From Eggerthellaceae bacterium (GTDB lineage: Bacteria > Actinomycetota > Coriobacteriia > Coriobacteriales > Eggerthellaceae), in NCBI GenBank assembly GCA_017460365.1, contig JAFUBE010000444.1, positions 1 through 38,021 of the forward strand: a stretch of DNA of 38,021 nt, given 5' to 3'. The notes under the pieces are model-generated. The model did not search any database. It was not told the origin of the DNA and saw only the letters and a program-made list of their open reading frames with translations. The position numbers were made by a program, and so were the translations under genes. Position 1 is the stretch's first letter, and the number at the start of each line of letters is the position of its first letter. Below, in pieces: positions 19,970 to 28,206 of the stretch.

Positions 19970-20857
19970 ATGTTGTTCGAGCAGGCGGTTTACGAGTACG
20001 TCGACGACAAGCAGTTCGGCCGCAAGAGGGTGCGCCCCAACACCATGGAGGGCTACCTGAGCGCCATCAAGTGCCACCTCATGCCCAAGTGGCAGGGCCG
20101 CGAGATGGAGTCCATCGGGTCAGACGAGCTGCAGGAGTGGCTCGACGGCTTCGAGCTTCCCGGTGCGGCCGACAATGCGTGGAAGACGTTCAGGCAGGTC
20201 TACCGCTGGTGGCTGAGGGCCTACCGCGTGCGCATCTACGACGAGACGCAGGGCGTCGAGCCGCCCACGGCCCCCAGGCGCAAGCCCAACGCGCTCACCG
20301 CCCGCCAGGCCAACGAGGCCATGCGCGACATGCGCGGCCAGGGCTTCGAGGCGTGCGCGCTCGTGCAGCTCTCGTGCGGGCTGCGCCCCTGCGAGGCCGT
20401 CGCGCTCACGTGGGCCGACGTGAACCTGTCCACGGGCGAGGTGAGCGTGACCAAGGGCCTACACGAGGCGTTCGGCGAGGTCTACGAAAGCCCGACGAAG
20501 ACCGAGAAGAGCACGAGGACGGTTGTGCTGCCGCGCTACGCGGTGGACCGACTGCGCGAGCTGAGGCGCGCCGGGGGCGCGAGGCGATCGGACAGGCTGT
20601 GCCCGTCGGCCCCGTCGAAGTACCGCCGCCAGGTGCGCTCGTGGTTCGCCAAGCGGGGCCTCAAGATGTGCGCGCAATGGCTGCGGCACACGTTCGGGAC
20701 GCTCTCGCTGCAGGCCGGCACGCCCATAGAGACGGTGGCGCTGATGCTCGGCCACGAGGGCATATCCACCGCCTACGAGCACTACCTGGTGGGCAACTCC
20801 GCGATCATGCGCGACGCCCAGAGGGCCTTCGGGCGGCTGATACTGGACGCGGCGTGA
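19970..20857 (+). CDS. Tyrosine recombinase, probable tail-fibre DNA invertase
   Basis: 295 aa, ATG behind AAAGGAAG. Core-binding domain about 1-100 (QAVYEYVDDKQFGRKRVRPN). Catalytic domain with R139 (LSCGLRPCEAVAL), lysine near 177-180 (TKTEKSTRT), QWLR239-H240-TFGT, GHE262-264 and nucleophile Y272 (EHYL). It has no arm-binding N-terminus, like Rci-type shufflon enzymes. It is distinct from the integrase at 14654-15823 and has no attP beside it. Its TGA overlaps a 13-bp site (GAGTCCGTATCCC) whose inverted twin lies inside the tail fibre gene 587 bp away, and inversion would leave this stop codon intact. I infer it inverts that segment. Confidence 0.88.
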   Translation: MLFEQAVYEYVDDKQFGRKRVRPNTMEGYLSAIKCHLMPKWQGREMESIGSDELQEWLDGFELPGAADNAWKTFRQVYRWWLRAYRVRIYDETQGVEPPTAPRRKPNALTARQANEAMRDMRGQGFEACALVQLSCGLRPCEAVALTWADVNLSTGEVSVTKGLHEAFGEVYESPTKTEKSTRTVVLPRYAVDRLRELRRAGGARRSDRLCPSAPSKYRRQVRSWFAKRGLKMCAQWLRHTFGTLSLQAGTPIETVALMLGHEGISTAYEHYLVGNSAIMRDAQRAFGRLILDAA

Positions 20858-20868
20858 GTCCGTATCCC
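20856..20868 (+). repeat. Inversion site, left copy
   Basis: GAGTCCGTATCCC, perfect inverted match of 21455-21467. It starts within the TGA of the recombinase gene and is read as Glu-Ser-Val-Ser in the cassette frame. The T of the TGA lies outside, so inversion cannot remove the recombinase stop. Confidence 0.85.
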
Positions 20869-21170
20869 AAGCAGAAATCATCAACGGAACGATTGCCAGC
20901 GGGATGAGGGGCAGCTTCTTTGTTTGGAAGCTCGGGGCAATTCACGTGGTGCAAGTTAATGCCATGGCCTTGACCGTGCCTTCTGGGTCGTGGACTCTCA
21001 TAGGCACAGTTCCGCAAGGATACAGGCCAGATAGGGAAGTCCGCTCTGTAGGCTACGGCGGCGGAAAGTCATTTGTAATCAGGCTTTTGACCAATGGCAA
21101 TTTAGAGGTAATTTGCGATGAAGCAATGTCCGATATATGGACGCAGGGCCAGCTTATCTATTGGGTTTAG
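20856..21170 (+). CDS. Silent alternative C-terminus of the tail fibre (partial gene)
   Basis: The frame is open from 20841 to a TAG at 21168-21170 and enters the inversion site in the phase ESVS, the same as in the tail fibre. It continues QAEIINGTIASGMRGSFFVW. Later parts read ALTVPSGSWTLIGTVPQGYR and LLTNGNLEVICDEAMSDIWT, ending GQLIYWV. This is the typical phage tail-fibre tip fold ('..W..IG.LP.GYRP...v.....dG.l.v......w......Y'). An internal ATG at 20904 could make 88 aa alone, but it has no ribosome binding site. It is best read as a promoterless cassette that becomes the fibre's C-terminus after inversion. Confidence 0.8.
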   Translation, partial: ESVSQAEIINGTIASGMRGSFFVWKLGAIHVVQVNAMALTVPSGSWTLIGTVPQGYRPDREVRSVGYGGGKSFVIRLLTNGNLEVICDEAMSDIWTQGQLIYWV

Positions 21171-21206
21171 CGGCAGCCGTCATACACGTCAGGCTGACAG
21201 AGCACG

Positions 21207-22868
21207 TCACTTGACCATGATGTACCTCAAGCCGCCGCTAGTCAGGTTGTTCTGGATGGTGTAGTTGCCATCGTTGACCCCCAGCGTTACGACGTTGTCG
21301 TTGTTCACAATCAACAACGCCTGGCTCGGATAGAAGAACGCGACGAAAGAACGGTCTGACCTGTTTCCCCCCACCACGAGTGCCATGTTGCCGGAGAAGG
21401 ACAGCGTTCCCGCGCTGTTTATTACCCCGAACGTAATGCTGCGGTCCTTTACCAGGGATACGGACTCCCCGAGCGTGGCAATCGCCGCCGCGTTGTCGGC
21501 TATCGCCTGCTCCGCATCGTACAGCGAACCCGCGGCGTTCTCGGACTGCGCGGCGTCCAGGTTCGTGCGCGCGGCAGCGGCGGTCGACGCTCCTGTGCCG
21601 CCGTGGGCTACCGGCAGGAGCCCCGTCACGCCAGGGCGCGGCGTCGCGTCGTAGGGGCTCACAGCGTTCTCGCTCGCCAGGTCCGCGAGCATCGAGGGAA
21701 CGGCTGACTTGCCCGTGCCGCCACGCGCCACCGCCAGCGTGCCGCTCGTTATGTTGGATGCCGAGTGCGTGTGTGCTATCGCGGCGAACTTCGTCTTCAG
21801 CTTCGTCCACAGCGCGCTCCATACCGTCGTGTTGACCACGTTCGTGCTGGTAACGGTCTGGTCGTCGTCCATGATGGCGTTCATCTGCGCCGTCGTCATG
21901 GGGGTTATGGACGCTTCGGTTACGCCGTGGCGCTCCCAACGGGAGTTCGGACGGTCCCACTCCCACTCCACCCACTGGTCGTCGGCTGTCGGGTTCGCCT
22001 CGGGAACGTAGTACAGCGTGCCGTCGTCCGGCGATTGCACGGTCGGCTTGCGCGTCGCGGCGTCGTACTCGCCAACCGCGCAGTAGTACTTGAGCCAGCC
22101 GCGCGACCTCTGCTCCATGCTCGCGAACTCTAAGACTCGGTCGGCTTCCGCGCTGGCCCTGGCCGCTTCAGCCGACACGCGCGCCGACTCGGCGTTCGCG
22201 CGTCCCGCCTCCGCGCTCGCCCGCAGCGATTCCGCGTTTGCACGGCTCGTCTCCGCAGAAGCGCGCGACGATTCCGCGCTGGCCCTGGCGGTCTCCGCTA
22301 TTGCGCGCGCCCCTTCCGCGCTCGCTCGGCCAGATTCCGCGCTGGCCCTCATCGCCTCAGCTGCCGCCCTGGCGTTCTCTGCTGCGACGCGAAGCGCCTC
22401 AGCCGCCTCGATTGCGGCCTCGACCTCGGCTGCGCCGGCAGCGGCCTCGTTCGCTCGGCTCACGGCCTCGTTGATCTCGCTGATGTGCTGCTCTCCTGGG
22501 TCGACGCCCTCGCGCGCCCCGTCGAGCACGACCACGGCGATGCGGTTGGTCGAGCAGATAACGTCATCGCCGTCCAGCACCTCGACATACGCCATGTCGG
22601 TGCGCCCCGCGACCGCCGCGGCATACGACTCGTCGATGTCGAACGTTGCGACGTTGCCAGAAACGTCACCTGCCACCGAGTAGTAGTACTCTCCACCGGG
22701 CAACCGCATGCAGAAGCGCGCGCCGAGGCCCGTGAGGTCCATCGCCACCCCGTTGTCGTACACCGAGACGGCCAGCGTTGTGCCGTTTTTGTCACCCTGC
22801 CCGAGGTAAACGACGGGTGTGACGGCGGGACGCTTGCTCACGTCGAGGTTCAGTGTTTGGACATTCAT
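21207..22868 (-). CDS. Tail fibre / receptor-binding protein with switchable C-terminus
   Basis: 553 aa. N-terminal BppU-like baseplate-attachment domain (about 1-125; PAVTPVVYLGQGDKNGTTLA, then ARFCMRLPGGEYYYSV). A long coiled stalk of ASAE/ARAAAE repeats follows (about 140-255). A trimerising tail-fibre region comes next with HTHSASNITSGTLAVARGGT and the second GLLPVAHGGTGAS. The inversion site encodes ESVS at residues 468-471; the last 82 residues (LVKDRSITFGVINSAGTLSF through LTSGGLRYIMVK) are the present variable tip. The + strand cassette at 20856-21170 offers an in-frame alternative. The protein should bind the host surface and determine host range. Confidence 0.88.
   Translation of the reverse strand: MNVQTLNLDVSKRPAVTPVVYLGQGDKNGTTLAVSVYDNGVAMDLTGLGARFCMRLPGGEYYYSVAGDVSGNVATFDIDESYAAAVAGRTDMAYVEVLDGDDVICSTNRIAVVVLDGAREGVDPGEQHISEINEAVSRANEAAAGAAEVEAAIEAAEALRVAAENARAAAEAMRASAESGRASAEGARAIAETARASAESSRASAETSRANAESLRASAEAGRANAESARVSAEAARASAEADRVLEFASMEQRSRGWLKYYCAVGEYDAATRKPTVQSPDDGTLYYVPEANPTADDQWVEWEWDRPNSRWERHGVTEASITPMTTAQMNAIMDDDQTVTSTNVVNTTVWSALWTKLKTKFAAIAHTHSASNITSGTLAVARGGTGKSAVPSMLADLASENAVSPYDATPRPGVTGLLPVAHGGTGASTAAAARTNLDAAQSENAAGSLYDAEQAIADNAAAIATLGESVSLVKDRSITFGVINSAGTLSFSGNMALVVGGNRSDRSFVAFFYPSQALLIVNNDNVVTLGVNDGNYTIQNNLTSGGLRYIMVK
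21455..21467 (-). repeat. Inversion site, right copy (inside the tail fibre gene)
   Basis: On the - strand GAGTCCGTATCCC, codons GAG TCC GTA TCC, Glu468-Ser471 of the fibre. It is the perfect inverted partner of 20856-20868. The 586 bp between the two sites contain both alternative fibre ends, converging on stop codons 36 bp apart (21170 and 21207). Confidence 0.85.
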
Positions 22869-22904
22869 ATCATGCTCCTATCATGACCAATCGGAGGCAG
22901 AGTG

Positions 22905-25052
22905 CTAGTCTGACCATGTCCAGTTATCGCTGTACTGCCCGTTGTAGATTCCAAATCCTTTGCTGCCGCACCGCATGTACGCGCTAGAGCTGTTTATGCA
23001 AAGGAAATGCCTACTATCGGTTCCAATTAATATTTCTGTTGGCGAAATGTCGACTTTCCTATTGCCGTTTTTGTCGCCCAATAAGATGTCGTCTGCGTAT
23101 AATCGCAAGCTCCCTGAACTCCCAGACCGAAGTGGCCCGATTCCGTAAAGCGTCGCCGTTTCTGTCCCGTTTGTCTTCCATCGCAAGATTCCGAAACTAT
23201 CGATTGTCAGCCCGATTCCGCTGGAATTAGGGTCGAACGATATATTGAGCGACCCGGTAAGGGTGGCGCTCTCAGCTGTCATATCCTTCGTTTTCAGGGC
23301 GCCTGTACTGAGGTTCCATGAGTTTTTGTTGGCAGCATCCGAGATAACGCCTGCCTTGATGTAGTCCGCGTTGATTTCGCCGGCTTTTATATACGATCCG
23401 TTGATATACACAAGACCGTTCAACAAGTAGATGCCTTGCGTCTGCCCATCGTTCGTAAGCTTGTTGAAGATGGATGACTGCGTCTGGCCGTCCACCTTCT
23501 CCTGCGCGATGGCCGCGACGGTCTTGCCGCCGACCTTGGTGCTGGCGGCCATCTGGAGCTCGCCGGTGTCGAGGTCCCAGTAGTTCCCCGACCCCGCCGA
23601 GCCGATGTAGCCGGCCGTTATCTGCGCCGCCGTGACCAGCTCTGCGGCGACGTGCCCGCTCGTGAAGACGGTCTTCCAGTTCCAGGCGCCCTGGACCGTC
23701 TTGGTGTTCGCTATGCGGATTGTGCCGCCCTTGACCTCCACGACGGCATCGGCCTCTGCGCCCACCAGCGGGTCGCTCACGGCCTTGTCGTACGTCCTGA
23801 GGCCTTGGCCCTCGGTGATGTACGTGTAGCCGCCTGTCGCGTTTATCTCGGCGTTGATGCGGTCGAGCAGGCGGCTCAGGTAGTCCGCCGTCGAGAGCGT
23901 GCCGCCGTTCATCTGCTGCACGACGGCGGTCACCCTCGACACCTGCCTGCCGAGCGAGCCGAACATGCCCGTGAGGCCGTTGTTGATGTAGCCGATTGTG
24001 AGCTGCGTGGTGTTGCCGCTCAGCTCGTCCATGGTCATCGCGACGACGCGGCCAGACAGGCGCAGGCCCTCGCCGAACTTGCGGTCCACGATGTGGACGG
24101 CATCTCCCAGGCCCACGCCCTGCATGTCGATGCCCTCGCGGGCCAGCTGCAGCACGTCCACCTCGTAGGTGATTCTTGGAAGCGTGTAGTCGTCGAGCAC
24201 GGAACGCGCCCAGGCAAGCAGCTCGGCGGGCGTCTCGCAGTCCGAGTTCTCGACTTCGAGCGTGGGGTACTCCCAGCCGCCGTTGCCGTCGGGAAGCTTC
24301 GCCAAATCGACCATGGACGCCTTCTCGAGGTAGTCCTTGCCGCCGTTGACGCTCTCGATGGTTATCTTGCGCCCGTAGCCGCCCGAGTCGGTCTGCTCGC
24401 CCTTGCCACGAGGGGTTATGCGGCAGTACAGCGGGCCGTCCGCTATCGTCCTGCGCACCGACGATAGGTCGGCCCCGAAGTCGAAGCGCCTTCTGGCGGT
24501 CTGGTCGCCCATCTTGTCGTAGAGGTCCACCTTGCGGGCCGTCACGCCCGAGAGCGTGGACACCTCGATGGTCGCGGACAGCTCGCCGCCCCATGTTCCC
24601 ACGAGGGTGGCCATGGCGTCCCAGCCGTCGGTGTCGTACATGCTCGCGCCGCCGGTCGCGGTGCGCGTGACCGTGCCGCGAGACCAGCGCGAGGTGCCGG
24701 AAAGCGCCGCGTCGAGCGCCACGCCGGCTGAAACAGGCGAGTCGGTGCCTGGCATGCGCGAGACACGAGTACCCATCAGGTCGGGCTGAACGCTCCACGT
24801 GCAGTAATAGGTTCCGATGGGCCGCTCGCCCGAGTCGTGGAGCGCGTCCACGCCGTACACGACGTACTCGCGCCACACGCCCCGGTCGTCCTGCAGCAAG
24901 ATGCGGTTGCCCTGCTCCAATTGCCTCGTCGTGGTGATGGAAAGCGCGTGCTCGCCGTTGACCTGCTCGGTGCGGGTCAGCTCGAACACGTCGCCTTCCG
25001 CCAACTCGAACAGCGGGGCGTCGAAGCGGTCGAACACCATGATCCTGCGCAT
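22905..25052 (-). CDS. Tail tip protein (Tal/prophage endopeptidase-tail type)
   Basis: 715 aa from the ATG at 25052, overlapping the Dit stop (TGATG). The N-terminal about 380 residues resemble the siphovirus tail-associated Tal/gp18 baseplate hub: FDRFDAPLFELAEGDVFELT, IGTYYCTWSVQPDL, VGLGDAVHIVDRKF, then TTQLTIGYINNGLTGMFGSL. A helical segment (LSRLLDRINAEIN) leads into a beta-helical fibre-like region with AELVTAAQITAGYIGS, IKAGEINADYIKAGVISDAA and ILIGTDSRH. The last about 180 residues are coded by visibly more AT-rich DNA than the rest, suggesting an exchanged receptor-facing domain. It follows Dit and precedes the fibre, as in lactococcal and Listeria phage baseplates. Confidence 0.82.
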   Translation of the reverse strand: MRRIMVFDRFDAPLFELAEGDVFELTRTEQVNGEHALSITTTRQLEQGNRILLQDDRGVWREYVVYGVDALHDSGERPIGTYYCTWSVQPDLMGTRVSRMPGTDSPVSAGVALDAALSGTSRWSRGTVTRTATGGASMYDTDGWDAMATLVGTWGGELSATIEVSTLSGVTARKVDLYDKMGDQTARRRFDFGADLSSVRRTIADGPLYCRITPRGKGEQTDSGGYGRKITIESVNGGKDYLEKASMVDLAKLPDGNGGWEYPTLEVENSDCETPAELLAWARSVLDDYTLPRITYEVDVLQLAREGIDMQGVGLGDAVHIVDRKFGEGLRLSGRVVAMTMDELSGNTTQLTIGYINNGLTGMFGSLGRQVSRVTAVVQQMNGGTLSTADYLSRLLDRINAEINATGGYTYITEGQGLRTYDKAVSDPLVGAEADAVVEVKGGTIRIANTKTVQGAWNWKTVFTSGHVAAELVTAAQITAGYIGSAGSGNYWDLDTGELQMAASTKVGGKTVAAIAQEKVDGQTQSSIFNKLTNDGQTQGIYLLNGLVYINGSYIKAGEINADYIKAGVISDAANKNSWNLSTGALKTKDMTAESATLTGSLNISFDPNSSGIGLTIDSFGILRWKTNGTETATLYGIGPLRSGSSGSLRLYADDILLGDKNGNRKVDISPTEILIGTDSRHFLCINSSSAYMRCGSKGFGIYNGQYSDNWTWSD

Positions 25053-25768
25053 CACAACCACCTGTCCCGCCACGTGACCGTCGCCGCGCCCGTGCCGTTG
25101 TCCATGCGGAGCGTGTGGGCTCCTGGTTCGAGTTCGAGCCAGTCGCTGTCGAGCGTGGGGATGGCTGCGGAGCCGTTGACACTCAGCGTGCGCTCGCCGC
25201 AGTCGGCGACGATTGCGCGCGCCGACGCGCTGCCCGTGGCTATGTGGAGGTAATCGCCCTCGTCGAGGCGCAGGCCCCACACGAGCGACGAGGCGTTTCG
25301 CACCGCGTTGGCCGTGACGACCGGGCGCGTGGGGTAGGTGCCGCCCACGACGAACGTCACGGACCCGCCAGAGGGGACGGTGATTGAGTGCTCGTCGCCG
25401 TAGGCGATGGGGTCGGCCAAAAGGAACGTGAGCTTGCCCGTCTCGCCGCCGAAGAGCCTGTCGAGCTTCACTGCGCCGCTGGGTACGGCCATGTGGAACC
25501 TCTCGGGCGCGTCGGGCAGCACGAGCCGCCTGGGCCCGTCAACGTCCAGCCACGCCCCCAACGTGGACAGCTTGTCGCGCCTGTCGTGCGCGTTTCCGAT
25601 TGCGACGACCGTGAACGAAACCTCGGTCCTGCCCCACGTCCGTGAGAGCACCGACGCCCCGTCCGCGCCGGGCGGCTCCGCGAGGCTCACCGAAGAGTTG
25701 AGCGCCGTCAGCTGGGGGTCGCCGCATATCAGCAGCTCGCATAGGTCGTGACCGTCGAATAGGATCAT
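25052..25768 (-). CDS. Distal tail protein (Dit-like)
   Basis: 238 aa from the ATG at 25768 (ATGA with the tape measure stop). It opens MILFDGHDLCELLICGDPQL and has TEVSFTVVAIGNAHDRRDKL, then GAWLDVDGPRRLVLPDAPER, FLLADPIAYGDEHSITV and VGGTYPTRPVVTANAV: the Dit/sipho-tail family (SPP1 gp19.1-like N-terminal ring domain plus C-terminal galectin-like domain). It joins tail tube to baseplate. Upstream open frame to 26407 is antisense-like overlap with tape measure and is discarded. Confidence 0.85.
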   Translation of the reverse strand: MILFDGHDLCELLICGDPQLTALNSSVSLAEPPGADGASVLSRTWGRTEVSFTVVAIGNAHDRRDKLSTLGAWLDVDGPRRLVLPDAPERFHMAVPSGAVKLDRLFGGETGKLTFLLADPIAYGDEHSITVPSGGSVTFVVGGTYPTRPVVTANAVRNASSLVWGLRLDEGDYLHIATGSASARAIVADCGERTLSVNGSAAIPTLDSDWLELEPGAHTLRMDNGTGAATVTWRDRWL

Positions 25769-28206
25769 GCAACGCCTCCTACCAGCCCCCTGTTGACGCT
25801 TGCGCCTATACGCCCGGTCAATTCCCGTATCGTCATGTAGGGCGCATACTCGCTTATGATGGGGCCTATCTCGCGCCTGAACGCCCGTATCTCCTCGACG
25901 ACCTCGCCCATGTCGACCTCCTCGGTGACCGCGCTCGCGAAGTCGTTCATGAGCCCACCTGACTTCGGCAGGATCATCTCGGCGCCTGCCTCGCCCGCGC
26001 CTATGAGCGTCGCGCCGTCCACGAAGCCGCCTGCGGCGTACCACGAGACGTGCGGCATCCTGAACGTGACGTTCCCGAAGATGGTGTGCTCGTCCCACCA
26101 GACGTGCGGCTGCGGGTACTGCACGTTGCCGACCGCGTTCCTGATCCTGTCGCCGAGGCCGTCCCACGGCGGCACCGAATCCCTGGCGGAAACGGCTGAG
26201 CTCGAAGATATGCCGCCGAGGCTCGACGACGCGTTCCTGCGCGCGTCCTCGAACTTGCCGCCGACGCTTCCCGAGAAGCCGTTCCACGCGTTGGTCGACG
26301 ACCTGTACGCATTCGACGAATCGCCCGATATCGCGTTCAGCTGGCGGCTCGCGTTTGCCTTCGCGTCGCCGAACTTGCCGCCCATGTAATTCGACCACCC
26401 GGTCCACGCGCCTGTCGACGACTTGTACGAGGTCGCTGACGAGGACGAGATGCCCGAGAGCGCAGTGGCCGCGATGGACTTCGCCTCGTTGAACCTCGCG
26501 CCGATCACGTCGTCGACGTTGGCGAAGGACTTCCCCGATGCGTCTGCCGTGTCACCCGACTTCTTCCCGATGCCTTCCAACGCGGAGCTCGCGCTGTCCT
26601 CGGCTATCTCGAACGGTATGCCGAGGTAGTCGGCTATCGGCTTGAAGATGGTCTGGAGCCTGCGAACGATGGTGTCGAAGAAGTCGCCTATAGGCTTCCA
26701 CGCCGACTTCACGGCATCGGCCGCTTTCTGGAATTCGAGCTTGATGACGGGTGCAAGCGCGACGAGGTTGCCTACCGTCGTCGCCACCGTGTCGAACGCG
26801 GGGCCGAACGTGTCGGCGAGCCAGCTGCCGAACGGGGCCAGGGCGTTGTCCCATATCCACGACACGGTGTCGGCCACGTACCCGATGTTCGTCGCCAGGA
26901 CCTCGAACGCGAAGCCGAGCGCGGTCACGGCCCCGTCAGCCAGCGTCTGCAGGAACGGCCCGATGCGGTCGAGTACCGGTTGCAGGCGCTCGCCAATGCC
27001 GGATGCCAGCTCGCCTATCTTGTTGCGCAGCGGCTCGGAAGCCTGCCATACGGCGGTCATGCCCTCGCCGATGCCGTCGAGCAGCCCGCCCAATGTGCTG
27101 AACACGGCGCTGCCGAGCGGTTCGAGCGCCGCCTGCACTCGCGTCTGTATCAGCTCCCATTGCTCGGGCCAGTCCTTCGTTGCCTCGTACGTGCCCTCGA
27201 TGCTGCCGGTCGCGCCCAGCGCGGAATCCGACAGCTTGTCCATGTTGAGCGCGCCAGACTGCAACGCGCCGATGAACTGGGCCGCGCCGCGCGTGCCGAA
27301 CACCTTCGTCGCGATCTCCATCGCAGACGCGGTGTCGCCCGCCTCGATGTAGCCCTGCATCTCGCCCACCACGCGCCTGAACGCGTCCTGGGCGGACTCG
27401 CCTGGCTTGGACAATTCGACGAGCGCCTTGCTCATCTTGGACATGGTTGACGACGCGTCGATGCCGGCCTTGTCGAGCAAGCCCGCCATGTTCGCCGATT
27501 CCTCGAACGAGAAGCCGAGGTTCTGGAGCGTCGGCCCCGCCGACTTCATGATGGACGTGAGGCTGTCGAACCCGATGCCCGTGTTCTGGCTGACGCCGAA
27601 CATGTAGTCCATCTTCTCGTTCATGTCGTCTGCGCCTATCGCCCAGACGTTGAACATCGTCGCCATGTTGTCGTAGTTGAACCCGCCCACAATGTGGTCG
27701 AGCTGCGCGGCCCTCGTCGAGACGTCTTGCAGCGACTTGCCCGACAATCCGAGGCGCGTGTTGAAGTCCTGGATGATGTCGCCGGACTTGGCGAACCCGA
27801 CGGGCACTTCAGTGGCGACGCCCATCGCGTTCTGCTTCAACGCCTCCAGGGCCTCGCCCGACGCGCCCGTGCCGACGATTATCTCGTCGGTCATGGCGTC
27901 GATTTCCGCGCCGATGGACTCCAGTTGGTGAAGGGCCTCGACGCCTATAGCCGCAACAGCCCCGACAATCGCGAGCCTGCCAGCGCCAGACAAGAACTGC
28001 TCCATGCCTGTCGATATCTTCGAACCCATCTCGCCGCCCGTGCTGAGCAAGTCTCCGAACGTCGATTTCAGGGTTTCCTTGATTGAGCTGCCGATGCCCT
28101 CCGCGCCTTTCGCACCAGCATCTTGGCTAGCAGCTGCGACTTCAGAAGCGAAGCCGTCCGTCTTCGGGATGATGTTGACGTAAGCGACGCCGACTTCGGT
28201 CGCCAT
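25765..28206 (-). CDS. Tape measure protein (TP901-type)
   Basis: 813 aa, start in TAATG overlap with the chaperone frame. VGVAYVNIIPKTDGFASEVA opening, then helical repeats, a hydrophobic segment (AGRLAIVGAVAAIGVEALHQ), and the TP901 core (AMGVATEVPVGFAKSGDIIQ, RAAQLDHIVGGFNYDNMATM, STMSKMSKALVELSKPGESA, VFGTRGAAQFIGAL). The middle holds amphipathic helices and the C-terminus has Ser/Ala/Gly-rich repeats (GISSSSATSYKSSTGAWTGW and two similar units) and a hydrophobic tip (GGFVDGATLIGAGEAGAEMI). By the usual 0.15 nm per residue rule the tail would be about 120 nm. Confidence 0.92.
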   Translation of the reverse strand: MATEVGVAYVNIIPKTDGFASEVAAASQDAGAKGAEGIGSSIKETLKSTFGDLLSTGGEMGSKISTGMEQFLSGAGRLAIVGAVAAIGVEALHQLESIGAEIDAMTDEIIVGTGASGEALEALKQNAMGVATEVPVGFAKSGDIIQDFNTRLGLSGKSLQDVSTRAAQLDHIVGGFNYDNMATMFNVWAIGADDMNEKMDYMFGVSQNTGIGFDSLTSIMKSAGPTLQNLGFSFEESANMAGLLDKAGIDASSTMSKMSKALVELSKPGESAQDAFRRVVGEMQGYIEAGDTASAMEIATKVFGTRGAAQFIGALQSGALNMDKLSDSALGATGSIEGTYEATKDWPEQWELIQTRVQAALEPLGSAVFSTLGGLLDGIGEGMTAVWQASEPLRNKIGELASGIGERLQPVLDRIGPFLQTLADGAVTALGFAFEVLATNIGYVADTVSWIWDNALAPFGSWLADTFGPAFDTVATTVGNLVALAPVIKLEFQKAADAVKSAWKPIGDFFDTIVRRLQTIFKPIADYLGIPFEIAEDSASSALEGIGKKSGDTADASGKSFANVDDVIGARFNEAKSIAATALSGISSSSATSYKSSTGAWTGWSNYMGGKFGDAKANASRQLNAISGDSSNAYRSSTNAWNGFSGSVGGKFEDARRNASSSLGGISSSSAVSARDSVPPWDGLGDRIRNAVGNVQYPQPHVWWDEHTIFGNVTFRMPHVSWYAAGGFVDGATLIGAGEAGAEMILPKSGGLMNDFASAVTEEVDMGEVVEEIRAFRREIGPIISEYAPYMTIRELTGRIGASVNRGLVGGVA

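Noticed and set aside
20904-21170. Independent 88-aa gene starting at 20904
   Set aside because: No ribosome binding site; the frame is open further upstream into the inversion site in phase with the fibre, so it is better explained as a silent fibre tip.
22090-22683. 197-codon + strand frame rich in Ala/Ser
   Set aside because: Exact antisense of the repetitive ASAE stalk of the tail fibre; the repeat composition keeps the opposite frame open.
23652-24467. 271-codon + strand frame
   Set aside because: Antisense to the tail tip protein; GC-rich third positions of the real gene suppress stops in this frame. No ribosome binding site or recognisable product.
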